DNA of 64,000 nt from an uncultured Alphaproteobacteria bacterium (GTDB lineage: Bacteria > Pseudomonadota > Alphaproteobacteria > RF32 > CAG-239). The notes beneath the pieces were generated by a model that was given only the letters and a program-made list of their open reading frames with translations, was not told the origin of the DNA and searched no databases. The DNA lies in assembly GCA_949493535.1 (NCBI GenBank), contig CASZWJ010000002.1, positions 183,165 through 247,164 of the forward strand, given 5' to 3'. This document shows positions 53,921 to 62,259 of the stretch, one piece after another; position 1 is the first letter of the stretch; each line of letters opens with the position of its first letter. The position numbers were made by a program, and so were the translations under genes.

Positions 53921-53960
53921 TAAAAATATCCCCCTGCAAAATATGGCAGAGGGATATTTA
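53921..53960 (-). terminator. Intrinsic terminator of the cold-shock gene
   Basis: Minus strand: AATATCCCTCTGCC hairpin with GGGGGATATT followed by TTTTATAAA. It lies about 25 bases after the cold-shock gene stop. Confidence 0.75.
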
Positions 53961-53985
53961 GTATCTTGAAAGTAATATGGTAAAA

Positions 53986-54189
53986 CTATGCCAGTTTCAA
54001 TTCGCCGGCAACGGTTTTTCCTCTTTCGCTCAGAAGCTCATAAGAAATTTTGGCCCCTTCTTCAAGGCTTCTTAATCCGGCTTTTTGCACAGCCGAAATA
54101 TGAACGAAAACATCATTGCCACCTTCATCAGGAGTAATGAATCCATAACCTTTTTTATTGTTAAACCATTTTACTGTTCCTGTTGCCAT
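53986..54189 (-). CDS. Cold-shock protein (CspA family)
   Basis: 67-residue OB-fold single-strand nucleic-acid-binding protein that melts mRNA structure. RNP1 is KKGYGFITP and RNP2 is VFVHISAV. The start was placed at MATGTVKWFN (54189), where AAAGGA precedes; an upstream in-frame ATG adds six residues. A long gap upstream (to about 54330) is consistent with the structured leader typical of cspA mRNAs, but no specific cold-box is seen. Confidence 0.94.
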   Translation of the reverse strand: MATGTVKWFNNKKGYGFITPDEGGNDVFVHISAVQKAGLRSLEEGAKISYELLSERGKTVAGELKLA

Positions 54190-54482
54190 AACTTTTATCC
54201 TTTGCATTAACAGGTTAATCCATTTACATAACTACAGAGTGGGGTGTTAAACTGCTTGGGCCAAGACAAAGATGTTATGGAATCAACAAGTGAGATTTAA
54301 TCTTATTACCACCGCAATTAGTTATGCGCTGAGTCTAATATAACTAATTTAATTTGCAAGAGGTTTTTTGATAAAAAATGCCGGTTTTCTTTCAGCTTCC
54401 CTTGTTTTCGGCAATACCTGCATTATATCTTTTGTGTTTTACGCTTTTGCCAATTGAATTGTTTTTTGAAAGGATCCAAATT

Positions 54483-55022
54483 ATGAAAAAAATACTTTTC
54501 GCTTTATCCATGCTCCTGCCGCTGGCCATGATGAACGATGCCAACGCACAACGCGCCAACCATACAAAAAAAGACGTCGGCACCCGCATTGAAGAAACTT
54601 ATGACAATGCCGCCAAAGAAGTCAAAAAAGACATGCACGAAATGAAAAATAAAATCGACAAGCATGATAAACACCATAAAAAAGACAAACACGATAAAAA
54701 AGATAAGCATGACAAGAAAATGAAAGACAAAAAAGAACATCATGAAAAAATGAAGTTCAATCAAGAAGAAATTAACAAAGACTACGAAAAAGCCGTCAAG
54801 AAAATTGAAAAATCCCAATTCAGCGCCGACCAAAAGAAACTTTTGATGCAACAGGCTCAGGAAAACCGCGATTTGGCAATCAAACAATTGAATGACCGCG
54901 CAGAACTGATGAAAAAACATCGCAACGCCCGCATGAATGACGAAGGTTTCTTTAATGCCATGAAGTCGGACAAAGCAAACAAAAAAGCCGTTAAAGAAGT
55001 TTCCGAACTGCTTGACGACTAA
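54483..55022 (+). CDS. Exported Lys/His-rich low-complexity protein
   Basis: 179 residues starting MKKILFALSMLLPLAMMNDA, a signal peptide likely cleaved after ANAQ-type residues near 22. The start at 54483 was chosen because AAAGGA lies eight bases upstream; a longer frame from 54378 has no such site. Residues 57-90 are almost entirely Lys, His, Asp and Glu (units such as DKHDKK), with seven His in about 30 residues. The remainder is helical and Gln/Lys/Glu-rich. It could bind divalent metal or act as a periplasmic spacer. No family recognised. Confidence 0.75.
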   Translation: MKKILFALSMLLPLAMMNDANAQRANHTKKDVGTRIEETYDNAAKEVKKDMHEMKNKIDKHDKHHKKDKHDKKDKHDKKMKDKKEHHEKMKFNQEEINKDYEKAVKKIEKSQFSADQKKLLMQQAQENRDLAIKQLNDRAELMKKHRNARMNDEGFFNAMKSDKANKKAVKEVSELLDD

Positions 55023-55037
55023 TTTTAACTTTTAAGA

Positions 55038-55074
55038 CAACGCCTTGAAAACATATTTCAGGGCGTTGTTTTTA
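55038..55074 (+). terminator. Intrinsic terminator of the Lys/His-rich protein gene
   Basis: CAACGCC / GGCGTTG stem extended by TTGAAA/TTTCAG around ACATA, followed by TTTTTATTT. Confidence 0.85.
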
Positions 55075-55128
55075 TTTGTATTATTTTGCTGTTTACAACA
55101 GGTTATAAGTCTGCTAATCTGCTTTTCG

Positions 55129-55156
55129 CCTGCGCCATTGGGGGCGCGGGCTTTTA
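55129..55156 (+). terminator. Hairpin in the proS leader, possible attenuator
   Basis: GCCTGCGCC and GGCGCGGGC pair over nine positions (one T-G), loop ATTGG, followed by TTTTAATT. It lies 33 bases before the proS ATG and about 55 bases after the previous terminator, so it would act on the proS transcript. Confidence 0.55.
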
Positions 55157-55188
55157 ATTGCGATATTAAACTAAATAGGAATAAACTT

Positions 55189-56706
55189 ATGACTTTAAAA
55201 AATACAAGAGCAGGAAACTATCCTGAATGGTACCAAAATGTTGTGGCTGAATCTGATATGGCCGAGAACTCTTCCAGCCCCGGCTGTATGGTGATTAAAC
55301 CTTGGGGGTACGGCATTTGGGAACGCATCCGCGACGTTTTTGATGAAAAAATCAAAGAAACAGACCATGAAAACTGCTATTTTCCGATGTTTATTCCGCT
55401 TTCTTTCTTTCAAAAAGAGGCTGAGCACGTAGACGGTTTTGCGAAAGAAATGGCGGTTGTAACCCATTCTCGCCTGGCTATGGAAGACGGAAAACTCGTC
55501 CCCTCTTCCGAACTTGACGAACCTCTGATTGTGCGTCCGACCAGCGAAGCCATTATTGCCGACTCTTTTTCCAAATGGGTTAAATCTTACCGCGACTTGC
55601 CGGTCTTAATCAACCAATGGGCAAACGTTGTCCGCTGGGAAATGAGACCCCGCTTGTTTCTGCGTACCCGAGAGTTTTTGTGGCAGGAAGGCCATACCGC
55701 CCATGCAACGGCCAAAGAAGCAGAAGAAGAAACAACAAAAATGCTTGAAGCTTATCGCGAGCTTTGCGAAGATACGCTGGCGATGCCGGTCATTATGGGG
55801 CGCAAACCCGAATTTGACAAATTCCCCGGCGCGGTTGACACTTATTGCGTCGAAGCCATGATGCAGGACGGCAAGGCTTTGCAGGCCGGCACATCACACT
55901 TCTTAGGCCAGAATTTTGCAAAATCCGCCAATATCTCATTCATTAACGCCAATAACCAGCCCGAATTTGCATACACGTCCTCTTGGGGCGTATCAACCCG
56001 CTTAATCGGCGGCGTGATCATGACTCACGGCGATGACGAGGGTATGGTTGTTCCTCCGCGGATAGCACCTTATCAGGTTGTTATCATTCCTGTTGTCAAA
56101 AAGGCCGAAGACGAAGCCGCAATTATGGACTATATCAATACTCTTGCCAAAGAACTCAAAAGCCAAATGCCTTTCGGCGAGAAAATCCGCATTAAAATTG
56201 ACAAGCGCGACCGCAAGAGCGTTGACAAATTCTGGGAATGGACAAAGAAAGGCGCTCCCGTTATCTGCGAAATCGGCATGCGCGACGTTGAAGGCGGAAA
56301 CCTCATGGTTAAAGAGCGCCTGAAACTCGGCACTCCCGAAGGCAAAGAGATTGCCGGCAGAGAAGAATTTGCCCAAACAATTGCAAACCGTTTGGAGAAT
56401 ATTCAAAAGGCAATGTTTAACAAAGCCAAAACCCGCATGGAAGCAAATATCCGCACCGATATTAAAACGCCGGAAGCTTTCAGAGCTTATTTTGAACAGT
56501 CCAACGCCTGGATTGAAGATGGCGCAGACGGCAAAGTTGCTTTTGTTCGCGGCAAATGGAGCGGCGATGAAAACAGCGAAGCCCTGTTGAAAGAGATGAA
56601 AATCAACATCCGTTGCCTGCCTTTTGACCAAGACGGCAAAGAAGGCGTCTGCCTTTTGACTGGAAAACCGGCGACTATCGACGTTATTTATGCACGGTCA
56701 TATTAA
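55189..56706 (+). CDS. proS: Prolyl-tRNA synthetase, archaeal/eukaryotic type
   Basis: Charges tRNA-Pro. About 505 residues from ATG 55189, with AGGA nine bases upstream; the open frame runs back to 55045, but those 48 codons have no start signal and overlap the leader hairpin. Class II motifs: motif 1 around NCYFPMFIPLSFFQKEAEH, motif 2 RTREFLWQEGHTAHAT, and motif 3 near SWGVSTRLIGGVIMTHGDD. There is no bacterial editing insertion, and the sequence style (TRAGNYPEWYQNVV, VVPPRIAPYQVVIIP) is that of archaeal and eukaryotic ProS. An anticodon-binding domain and a C-terminal zinc-type extension follow. Most alphaproteobacteria have the bacterial type, so transfer is likely. Confidence 0.95.
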   Translation: MTLKNTRAGNYPEWYQNVVAESDMAENSSSPGCMVIKPWGYGIWERIRDVFDEKIKETDHENCYFPMFIPLSFFQKEAEHVDGFAKEMAVVTHSRLAMEDGKLVPSSELDEPLIVRPTSEAIIADSFSKWVKSYRDLPVLINQWANVVRWEMRPRLFLRTREFLWQEGHTAHATAKEAEEETTKMLEAYRELCEDTLAMPVIMGRKPEFDKFPGAVDTYCVEAMMQDGKALQAGTSHFLGQNFAKSANISFINANNQPEFAYTSSWGVSTRLIGGVIMTHGDDEGMVVPPRIAPYQVVIIPVVKKAEDEAAIMDYINTLAKELKSQMPFGEKIRIKIDKRDRKSVDKFWEWTKKGAPVICEIGMRDVEGGNLMVKERLKLGTPEGKEIAGREEFAQTIANRLENIQKAMFNKAKTRMEANIRTDIKTPEAFRAYFEQSNAWIEDGADGKVAFVRGKWSGDENSEALLKEMKINIRCLPFDQDGKEGVCLLTGKPATIDVIYARSY

Positions 56707-56718
56707 TTTATAACAGCA

Positions 56719-56757
56719 AGAAAAAGCCCCAAAGTTCGAAACTCTGGGGCTTTTTTT
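56719..56757 (+). terminator. Intrinsic terminator of proS
   Basis: AAAAAGCCCCA(A)AG-TTCGAAA-CT(C)TGGGGCTTTTTTT stem with long T run. Confidence 0.9.
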
Positions 56758-56828
56758 AATTATTATTTTGACTATCGGCAGGAATTAAAATAAACTCTCA
56801 GCCATGGATTTTATAAGGAGCATTTGCT

Positions 56829-58133
56829 ATGAAAAAAACGGTATACTTGCTAGGTTTAACTCTGCTTTGCGGTTTTCAGGCGCAAGCCCAGAATACGCCG
56901 GAGCAAGTTGTTCTGTTTAACGATCAGGAAAACAACTTTTCATCAGATGCCGATAAAACAGAAAACATTGCGCAAGCGGCTGTTCCGGCAGAAGACGAGC
57001 AAACCATTTTTTTCAGCGATGATTTGCTTGATGAGACTGACGAAGAATTGAAAGCTCCCCTTTTTGTCTCAGATGATAAAGTAAAACAGCCAAAGGCTTC
57101 CGATATTCCGCTTGTCAAAATCCCTGAAGAAGTCAAAACTCCTGCAATAAAACCTGCTCCCGTTTTAAAAGAAGAAACAGAGGAAGCTTTCCCTGTTCAT
57201 TCAGAAGAAGATACTATTGCCGCAGCGGCTCGTGAAGAGAATGAAACGGATGAAACTGCTCATTCCATAGAAACAAATGCTACCCCGCAGGTTGATATTG
57301 AAAAGAACGGCCAAGAAGAAGTTATGCCACTTCAAAAAAATGAATCTCCTGAGGTTTCAGAAGATGCTTTGACTGTTCACCAGCCTCAGGCAGAAACGAT
57401 TGATGAGCAGGATGAAAAAGCTGTTGAAGAACCTGTAATCCCAAAAATTGAAGAACATAACGGCAATGATATGTCAGAGCAGAACGAGCATCCGGCACCG
57501 GCTGACGCTTCCGAAACAGAGAATTCTTCACCGGAAATACCTGCCGTTGCAGAAACAGCCGAAGTTTCCGATACTCAATCAGAAGAACCGACAGCACCCG
57601 ACACCGTAGAAACAGCCGAGGTTCCTGCTATCCAGCCTGAAGAGCCGGCTGCACCTGTTGCGGAAAAAGCGGCAGAAGTTTCAAATACTCTGTCGGAGCA
57701 AGCAGAGGCAACAGCCCCCAAAGAAAAACCGGCACCAAAGAAAAATGCTTTTTCATTAGATGAAAAAGCCCTTTTGCAACAGCAGGTTCAAAACAATTCG
57801 TATTCGCTTGATTCCTCGGCACTTTCCGGAAGTTTCTTAAAAAGCGACGCCCTTTCTCCCAGCGTTTTAAACCGCAGCATTATCAATATTTCTCCGGAAC
57901 AACGTGCGAAAATGATGATGAAGAAGAAGTATGACGAAATGGATGCAAACCAAGACGGCATGGTTTCTGAAGAGGAATTTGTTGAATATAAAACTCAGGA
58001 AGCCCGCAAAATTGCCCATCAGGTATTCAGACAGATTGACCGCAATGACGATAAAATGCTTTCTCAATATGAATATGGCCTGCTAGTCGATAAGATGATT
58101 GAAAACTTCATCCGACCGCAACAAAAGAAATAA
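56829..58133 (+). CDS. Exported acidic protein with C-terminal EF-hands
   Basis: 434 residues. Signal peptide (KKTVYLLGLTLLCGFQAQAQ, cut near residue 21). A long Glu/Pro/Ala/Thr-rich, disordered region covers most of the chain. Within it three imperfect repeats of about 19 residues (for example AETAEVSDTQSEEPTAPDT and VETAEVPAIQPEEPAAPVA) occupy about residues 239-300. A Ser/Leu-rich segment follows, then two EF-hands: D372-ANQDGMVSEE-E383 and D404-RNDDKMLSQY-E415. The first has the canonical calcium ligand spacing. AAGGAG precedes the ATG by eight bases. It is probably a periplasmic or surface calcium-responsive spacer protein. No specific family. Confidence 0.8.
   Translation: MKKTVYLLGLTLLCGFQAQAQNTPEQVVLFNDQENNFSSDADKTENIAQAAVPAEDEQTIFFSDDLLDETDEELKAPLFVSDDKVKQPKASDIPLVKIPEEVKTPAIKPAPVLKEETEEAFPVHSEEDTIAAAAREENETDETAHSIETNATPQVDIEKNGQEEVMPLQKNESPEVSEDALTVHQPQAETIDEQDEKAVEEPVIPKIEEHNGNDMSEQNEHPAPADASETENSSPEIPAVAETAEVSDTQSEEPTAPDTVETAEVPAIQPEEPAAPVAEKAAEVSNTLSEQAEATAPKEKPAPKKNAFSLDEKALLQQQVQNNSYSLDSSALSGSFLKSDALSPSVLNRSIINISPEQRAKMMMKKKYDEMDANQDGMVSEEEFVEYKTQEARKIAHQVFRQIDRNDDKMLSQYEYGLLVDKMIENFIRPQQKK
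57543..57700 (+). repeat. In-frame tandem repeats within the EF-hand protein gene
   Basis: Three imperfect units of about 54-60 bases, each coding for an (A/V)E(T/K)AEV...EEP/AP motif. The DNA copies have diverged at synonymous positions. Confidence 0.65.
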
Positions 58134-58406
58134 GTTGGATTTAGCCAGTAACAGCTGTCGTGTAGCATTAATAAAACAAGGTAGATGCCTAACCTCGCGG
58201 CAAGCCGCTCAGGGCATGACATTAATGAGAGTGTATCCCTACAGAGCATGACATCCATTCAGTCGCCGCTTGAACGAACGGAGCGAGTGAGGCCAGCGGC
58301 CTGCTTTGCTTCAATTCCGGATTCCGGCTTTTGCAAGAATGACAAACTGCCGAGCTTTTTCACGTCGTTCAGAATGGCATAAGCAAAACATTTCGATTAA
58401 CGGCAC
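58134..58406. repeat. Intergenic region with degenerate repetitive element
   Basis: No gene is seen in this 283-base gap. It contains several related short strings: GGGCATGACATT, AGAGCATGACATCC, AAGAATGACAAAC and AGAATGGCATAAG, plus GGAGCGAGTGAGGCCAGCGGCC. Together they read like a decayed, GC-richer intergenic repeat of the kind ending in GAATGACA found in some Alphaproteobacteria. Only this copy is in the window, so its repetitive nature is inferred. Confidence 0.4.
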
Positions 58407-58437
58407 AAAAAAGCGGCTATTCAGCCGCTTTTTTATT
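58407..58437. terminator. Bidirectional intrinsic terminator overlapping a stop codon
   Basis: AAAAAAGCGGCT-ATTC-AGCCGCTTTTTT perfect 12-base stem. The last codons and stop of the minus-strand gene at 58417 form one arm. Confidence 0.88.
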
Positions 58438-58842
58438 TCTTTTTTTGAGCCACTTTTTCCATTTTTGCCCGTTTATCAGCAGTCGCTTCAAATGCGGCTG
58501 TTTGTTTTTAGGATAAGCAAAAACTAAATCTATTGCCAGTTTTTCCTTAAGGATAATTCTATCCAATTCTTGAGCGGCATACTCGGGAAGATAATAATTA
58601 TAAATGCTTTTAAAGCGGCTCGGATGACATAAATTATCTGAAAACTGGCTACAATCGGTTTCCTGCCAATTCAAACGCAAATTCAGATAATGGCCGGAGA
58701 TAAGATTACGCGGATCATATCCCTCTGCCCTGATTGTTATTTCCGGCGCTTTTTTGATTTTATAATCAATTCTTGCCGTCCAGATGCCTAAAACAACTAT
58801 CGGAAAAACAAGAGCCAAAGCCAATAATGATGATTTTGACAT
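58417..58842 (-). CDS. GDYXXLXY-type membrane-anchored protein
   Basis: 141 residues with one N-terminal membrane helix (SLLALALVFPIVVLGIWTA). The soluble part carries YDPRNLISGHYLNLRLN, the position of the GDYxxLxY motif that names the family (here GHYLNLRL). It then has two cysteines (DCSQFSDNLC) and a basic tail. The family usually stands beside DUF2157 proteins; here the gene overlaps the DUF2157 gene by one base. Function unknown. The stop codon lies inside the terminator stem. Confidence 0.82.
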   Translation of the reverse strand: MSKSSLLALALVFPIVVLGIWTARIDYKIKKAPEITIRAEGYDPRNLISGHYLNLRLNWQETDCSQFSDNLCHPSRFKSIYNYYLPEYAAQELDRIILKEKLAIDLVFAYPKNKQPHLKRLLINGQKWKKWLKKRNKKAAE

Positions 58843-60011
58843 TATTTTGATTCCTTTACGCTAATCAGAGAATTAAGGTGAAGCTTGCGCCAAGCAAAAA
58901 TGATTCCCAGGAAAACAACGCCGCAAATAATCAGCCCAACTCCGGTCATGAGCAGAGATCCGAAGACCTGCAAAAATACAATAAAAAACCGCAATGCCAT
59001 CAGTGCCGTTGCCAAGTTTAACAGTTTGACCCTTGATTTTATCAAGGCATAGGCAACCAGACAGCTCAACACGGACATACTCAGCAAAAACCCCCAGATA
59101 TTTAAGACATCTTTGTTTTCCGGCAGGGCATTATACACCAGCGAGAACCCCAGCAGAATTGCCAAAATGCAAGTCAATAGTCTGGAATAGTTGTATTTAT
59201 AGCTGAAATATCCAAAACCGACCGTTCCCAAAATCAGCCCGCAAATAACAATGACCGAAGCCCAGCTGTAATTATCAAACAACCGGCTGATAAACATGGA
59301 ACCAAAGACATCTCCGGCGCCGAAATCCATTACCAAGACCAAAACAGAAATATCAAACACCAGCCAGAATTTCATCGCCTTGACCTGAGCCGCCAAACGA
59401 GTACGGAAATGAACAGCCAACAAACGATAAATAAAAGCAAAAGCCAATATACCAGCAATAGAAATTGCAAAAGGAAACGTTTTCTGCAATATTCCAAGTA
59501 TCAATTCAAAAAAATACATATCATTTAAGGCATCAATCAAAGAGAGCATAAATACCGGCAGCCAAACCAAAGGCAAAACAATTCTTTTGCTAAACAGCAT
59601 AACCGGAAAAGCCAGAACAGCCCAAAGCAAATAACCGCGCAACCCCTCCGGTTGGATCTGGTATATTTGCGCAATTAATCCGATGCTGGCCAGAATTAAT
59701 CCGGCAAAGAACAGAAGCAGCCATTCAAACCAAATCTCCCGCCCTTCCCTATACATTTTCAAGACATATCCGCCTGTCAGGGCAAGCAATGCAAAATCTA
59801 AAAACAGTTTATATTCAGGAGCAATCTCCTGCCAATTTGCCGAAATGACCGAAACTGTTCCCAAAAGGATGCAAAAACAGGCCAAAGCCAGCAAAGACCA
59901 CATTAAAACAGGTTTGCGGCCGCGGTGTTCAAAAGCGGCTATTGCTTCGCCCTGCGCCGATGAGATTAACTTTTCCTGTTGCCAAACAGCTAATTTTTTT
60001 TGCAAATTCAT
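58842..60011 (-). CDS. DUF2157 multi-pass membrane protein
   Basis: 389 residues. A cytosolic N-terminal part (LAVWQQEKLISSAQGEAIAA) of the DUF2157 type is followed by about twelve hydrophobic segments. The conserved pairing with a GDYXXLXY protein supports the family call. The role is unknown; no transport or enzyme motif is visible. The ATG has a weak GAGAG upstream. It ends by overlapping the next gene by one base (TAATG). Confidence 0.88.
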   Translation of the reverse strand: MNLQKKLAVWQQEKLISSAQGEAIAAFEHRGRKPVLMWSLLALACFCILLGTVSVISANWQEIAPEYKLFLDFALLALTGGYVLKMYREGREIWFEWLLLFFAGLILASIGLIAQIYQIQPEGLRGYLLWAVLAFPVMLFSKRIVLPLVWLPVFMLSLIDALNDMYFFELILGILQKTFPFAISIAGILAFAFIYRLLAVHFRTRLAAQVKAMKFWLVFDISVLVLVMDFGAGDVFGSMFISRLFDNYSWASVIVICGLILGTVGFGYFSYKYNYSRLLTCILAILLGFSLVYNALPENKDVLNIWGFLLSMSVLSCLVAYALIKSRVKLLNLATALMALRFFIVFLQVFGSLLMTGVGLIICGVVFLGIIFAWRKLHLNSLISVKESK

Positions 60012-60077
60012 TTATAAAGCTCTCATAAAATTATTTTGTTTTGATTTTATGTCTTTCAGTTTCGATGTCAACCAGAT

Positions 60078-60110
60078 AATAAAAAAGAGACGCTGCCACG
60101 CCCCTTTTTT
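60078..60110 (-). terminator. Intrinsic terminator of ppa
   Basis: Minus strand: AAAGGGGCG-TGGCAG-CGTCTCTTT stem (two G-T pairs) followed by a T run, a few bases after the ppa stop. Confidence 0.65.
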
Positions 60111-60114
60111 TATT

Positions 60115-60666
60115 TTATCCGCCATATCCTGCCAAAGCCGTTTTATGCTCTTCATATAGGTTGCGGGCATCGGCAACGGCTTTCTTCGCTTCTTCGGGGC
60201 CTAGAAAAGCCTCAATTTTAACTTCTTTGTTTTCCAAGACTTTGTAATCTTCAAAAAAGCGCTGCAAAGTTTTCAGGCAATGCTGGGGGAGTTCATCAAT
60301 CGATTTATACTGCGCATACTCGGGATCATCGACGTGAACGGCAATAATCTTGTCGTCAGCCTCTCCCTGATCTATCATTTTCATAACGCCTATCGGTTTT
60401 GCCCTGAGAATAGATAAAGGCACGACCGCTTCCTGGCCTAAGACCAAAATGTCAAGAGGGTCATTGTCGGCGCAATATGTTTTGGGAATAAATCCGTAAT
60501 TGGCCGGATAATGGACTGCACTGTAAAGGATGCGGTCCACTTTTAGCAAACCGCTTAATTTATCCAATTCATATTTTGTTTTGGAACCTTTGGGAACCTC
60601 TATTATGGCGGTTACAATTTCAGGCATGTTTCTGCCGATTTCTACGCCGTGCCACGGGTGAAGCAT
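60115..60666 (-). CDS. ppa: Inorganic pyrophosphatase (family I)
   Basis: Hydrolyses pyrophosphate, pulling biosynthetic reactions forward. 183 residues. Motifs: [14 protein letters not shown] with substrate lysines, [11 protein letters not shown], and the metal-binding core [11 protein letters not shown]. It then has [14 protein letters not shown], with the expected aspartates. The start at 60666 ([11 protein letters not shown]) fits the family N-terminus. It is a single-gene unit. Confidence 0.96.
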   Translation of the reverse strand: MLHPWHGVEIGRNMPEIVTAIIEVPKGSKTKYELDKLSGLLKVDRILYSAVHYPANYGFIPKTYCADNDPLDILVLGQEAVVPLSILRAKPIGVMKMIDQGEADDKIIAVHVDDPEYAQYKSIDELPQHCLKTLQRFFEDYKVLENKEVKIEAFLGPEEAKKAVADARNLYEEHKTALAGYGG

Positions 60667-60761
60667 TTTCTAATATCCTTATTTTATTTATCATTATGGC
60701 ATAAAGATATGTCTTTTTTTTACTTTGTCAAAGCAATTTGCAAACTGTGAACAAACACAAA

Positions 60762-60802
60762 TAAAAAAAAGAAGACAGGACGCTTAAAGCGGACTGTCTT
60801 CT
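60762..60802 (-). terminator. Intrinsic terminator after the 60839 gene
   Basis: GAAGACAG / CTGTCTTC stem with an inner CGCTT/AAGCG, followed on the minus strand by nine T. Confidence 0.85.
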
Positions 60803-60838
60803 ATACAGGATGAAATTTCATAAGCCGACTTGGATGGG

Positions 60839-61354
60839 TTAATCTTCAAGATAGCGGTTGAAGCCTTCGACAAATTGCTTTTTGGTTCCGCGTACCTGCG
60901 TAAACTTGAAAAAAGCAACCTGCAAAAGTTCAACCAGAGAAATCTTCATATTTTCGATTTCCTCTTTTTCTTCCAGAAGCTTTCTCAACTGCTTATTAGC
61001 TCGGAAAAGGATTTTCCAAAAACCATAAGGCCTGATTTTTTCTGAAAGTTCTTTGAGACGCTTGTAGTCTTCATAAAACTTCAGAATCCTTTTTTCTCCT
61101 TTTTCCGCGTCAGGCGTGAATTTCTCTAAGGCATTGCTTATGTCTTGTTTGAGGCGCCCTGAATATTCGAACAGCTCCCAGGGAGATAAAAATCCGCCGT
61201 ACGGACTGTACTCATTAACAACGGAAGTTGTTGATGAAACACTACTGTACTTATCTGCCGAAACAGCATTTATATACAGTTGAAACAGCCCCTTAAGGTC
61301 GTGTCCGTTTTCTTTAAATAAACTGACCGCCGAGGATACTTTAATTTCTTCCAT
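60839..61354 (-). CDS. Hypothetical helical protein
   Basis: 171 residues, no signal or membrane segment. The first 60 residues are Ser/Val/Tyr-rich and the rest is helical and charged (FYEDYKRLKELSEKIRPYG; FRANKQLRKLLEEKEEIENM). The start at 61354 has no clear Shine-Dalgarno. It is a monocistronic gene with its own terminator. No family recognised. Confidence 0.65.
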   Translation of the reverse strand: MEEIKVSSAVSLFKENGHDLKGLFQLYINAVSADKYSSVSSTTSVVNEYSPYGGFLSPWELFEYSGRLKQDISNALEKFTPDAEKGEKRILKFYEDYKRLKELSEKIRPYGFWKILFRANKQLRKLLEEKEEIENMKISLVELLQVAFFKFTQVRGTKKQFVEGFNRYLED

Positions 61355-61515
61355 AGTGTATTTAGTTTAAATAATTTTCATAGTAATTCAGAAATTAAAA
61401 TATATTTAACACAATTTTAGACAAAACGCAATGAAAAAAGTCAGTTATTTTGTAAAAATAATCCGATGCCTGTCAGATTCTTATCCGCAATTCTCTCTTT
61501 AAGCGGAAATAATTG

Positions 61516-62196
61516 TCAAAGCCGATTCAAAATATTACTTTTTTTCTGAGATTTTGCGAGGATATTCGCCAGTAAAAGAATACAAAGCAAAGATAATCCG
61601 GCCGTAATTGCCGTCAAAACATCATGTTCGCTCCAAGCCGGCGTAATTTCATTTACATTTACTGCCGTTCCGACAATCTTAAAGCCTTTTACATTGTTTT
61701 GATGCAGAATAGTTGCCGTAATCTGATTATCAGGATTGAGAAAATCAAAAGTTATTATAATGGCATTGTCAATTTTTTCCAAATGCGCGGAAACAGCCGG
61801 CGACGTTTCGTTTTTATCTATTGTATAGTGTGTTACGCCGGCATCCTGCGGAATCACAATCCTTATCGGATCATGGCCTATTTTTGAAACATCGCTTCCG
61901 GCCAAGGCCTGCTCGCCGTTGTTTATTAGCGTTACGTTTGTTTGATATAAATCTTTATATTCCTGAGATTTGACAATGACTTTGAAATCATTTTCATTTT
62001 TAGATGAAATTACGTTATTGGTTACTGCCGTATACTGCAAAATCGGCTTATTAATATAAAACTGATAGCTGCCGACCAAAATTGCAGAAATACCAATCAG
62101 GAAAGCTCCGGTCTTACTGGTTAAAAAATCCCAACTGTTATGCAAAAAATCTTTAAACCGGCTCCGGTGAAAAAAACTTCTCTCATAATCAAACAT
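61516..62196 (-). CDS. Hypothetical protein with two membrane segments
   Basis: About 226 residues from ATG 62196, which has AAGGAG seven bases upstream; an in-frame ATG at 62229 is weaker. One helix lies near the N-terminus (TGAFLIGISAILVGSYQFYI) and one at the C-terminus (DVLTAITAGLSLLCILLLANI). Between them is a beta-rich domain of about 140 residues (TAVTNNVISSKNENDFKVIV ... LINNGEQALAGSDVSKIG) that resembles an immunoglobulin-like or extracytoplasmic fold. No catalytic motif. It is 63 bases upstream of nothing else in its direction and stands alone. Confidence 0.7.
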   Translation of the reverse strand: MFDYERSFFHRSRFKDFLHNSWDFLTSKTGAFLIGISAILVGSYQFYINKPILQYTAVTNNVISSKNENDFKVIVKSQEYKDLYQTNVTLINNGEQALAGSDVSKIGHDPIRIVIPQDAGVTHYTIDKNETSPAVSAHLEKIDNAIIITFDFLNPDNQITATILHQNNVKGFKIVGTAVNVNEITPAWSEHDVLTAITAGLSLLCILLLANILAKSQKKSNILNRL

Positions 62197-62259
62197 GTAT
62201 ATTCTCCTTATCAATTGACATATAATCATTTGATAAAGAGTTTAAATACCTGATAAAAT

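Noticed and set aside
55045-55188. N-terminal extension of proS with a hydrophobic start
   Set aside because: It overlaps the previous terminator and the leader hairpin, has no Shine-Dalgarno, and the family starts near the ATG at 55189.
56002-56631. Antisense open frame within proS
   Set aside because: It is wholly inside a well-conserved synthetase gene and has shadow composition.
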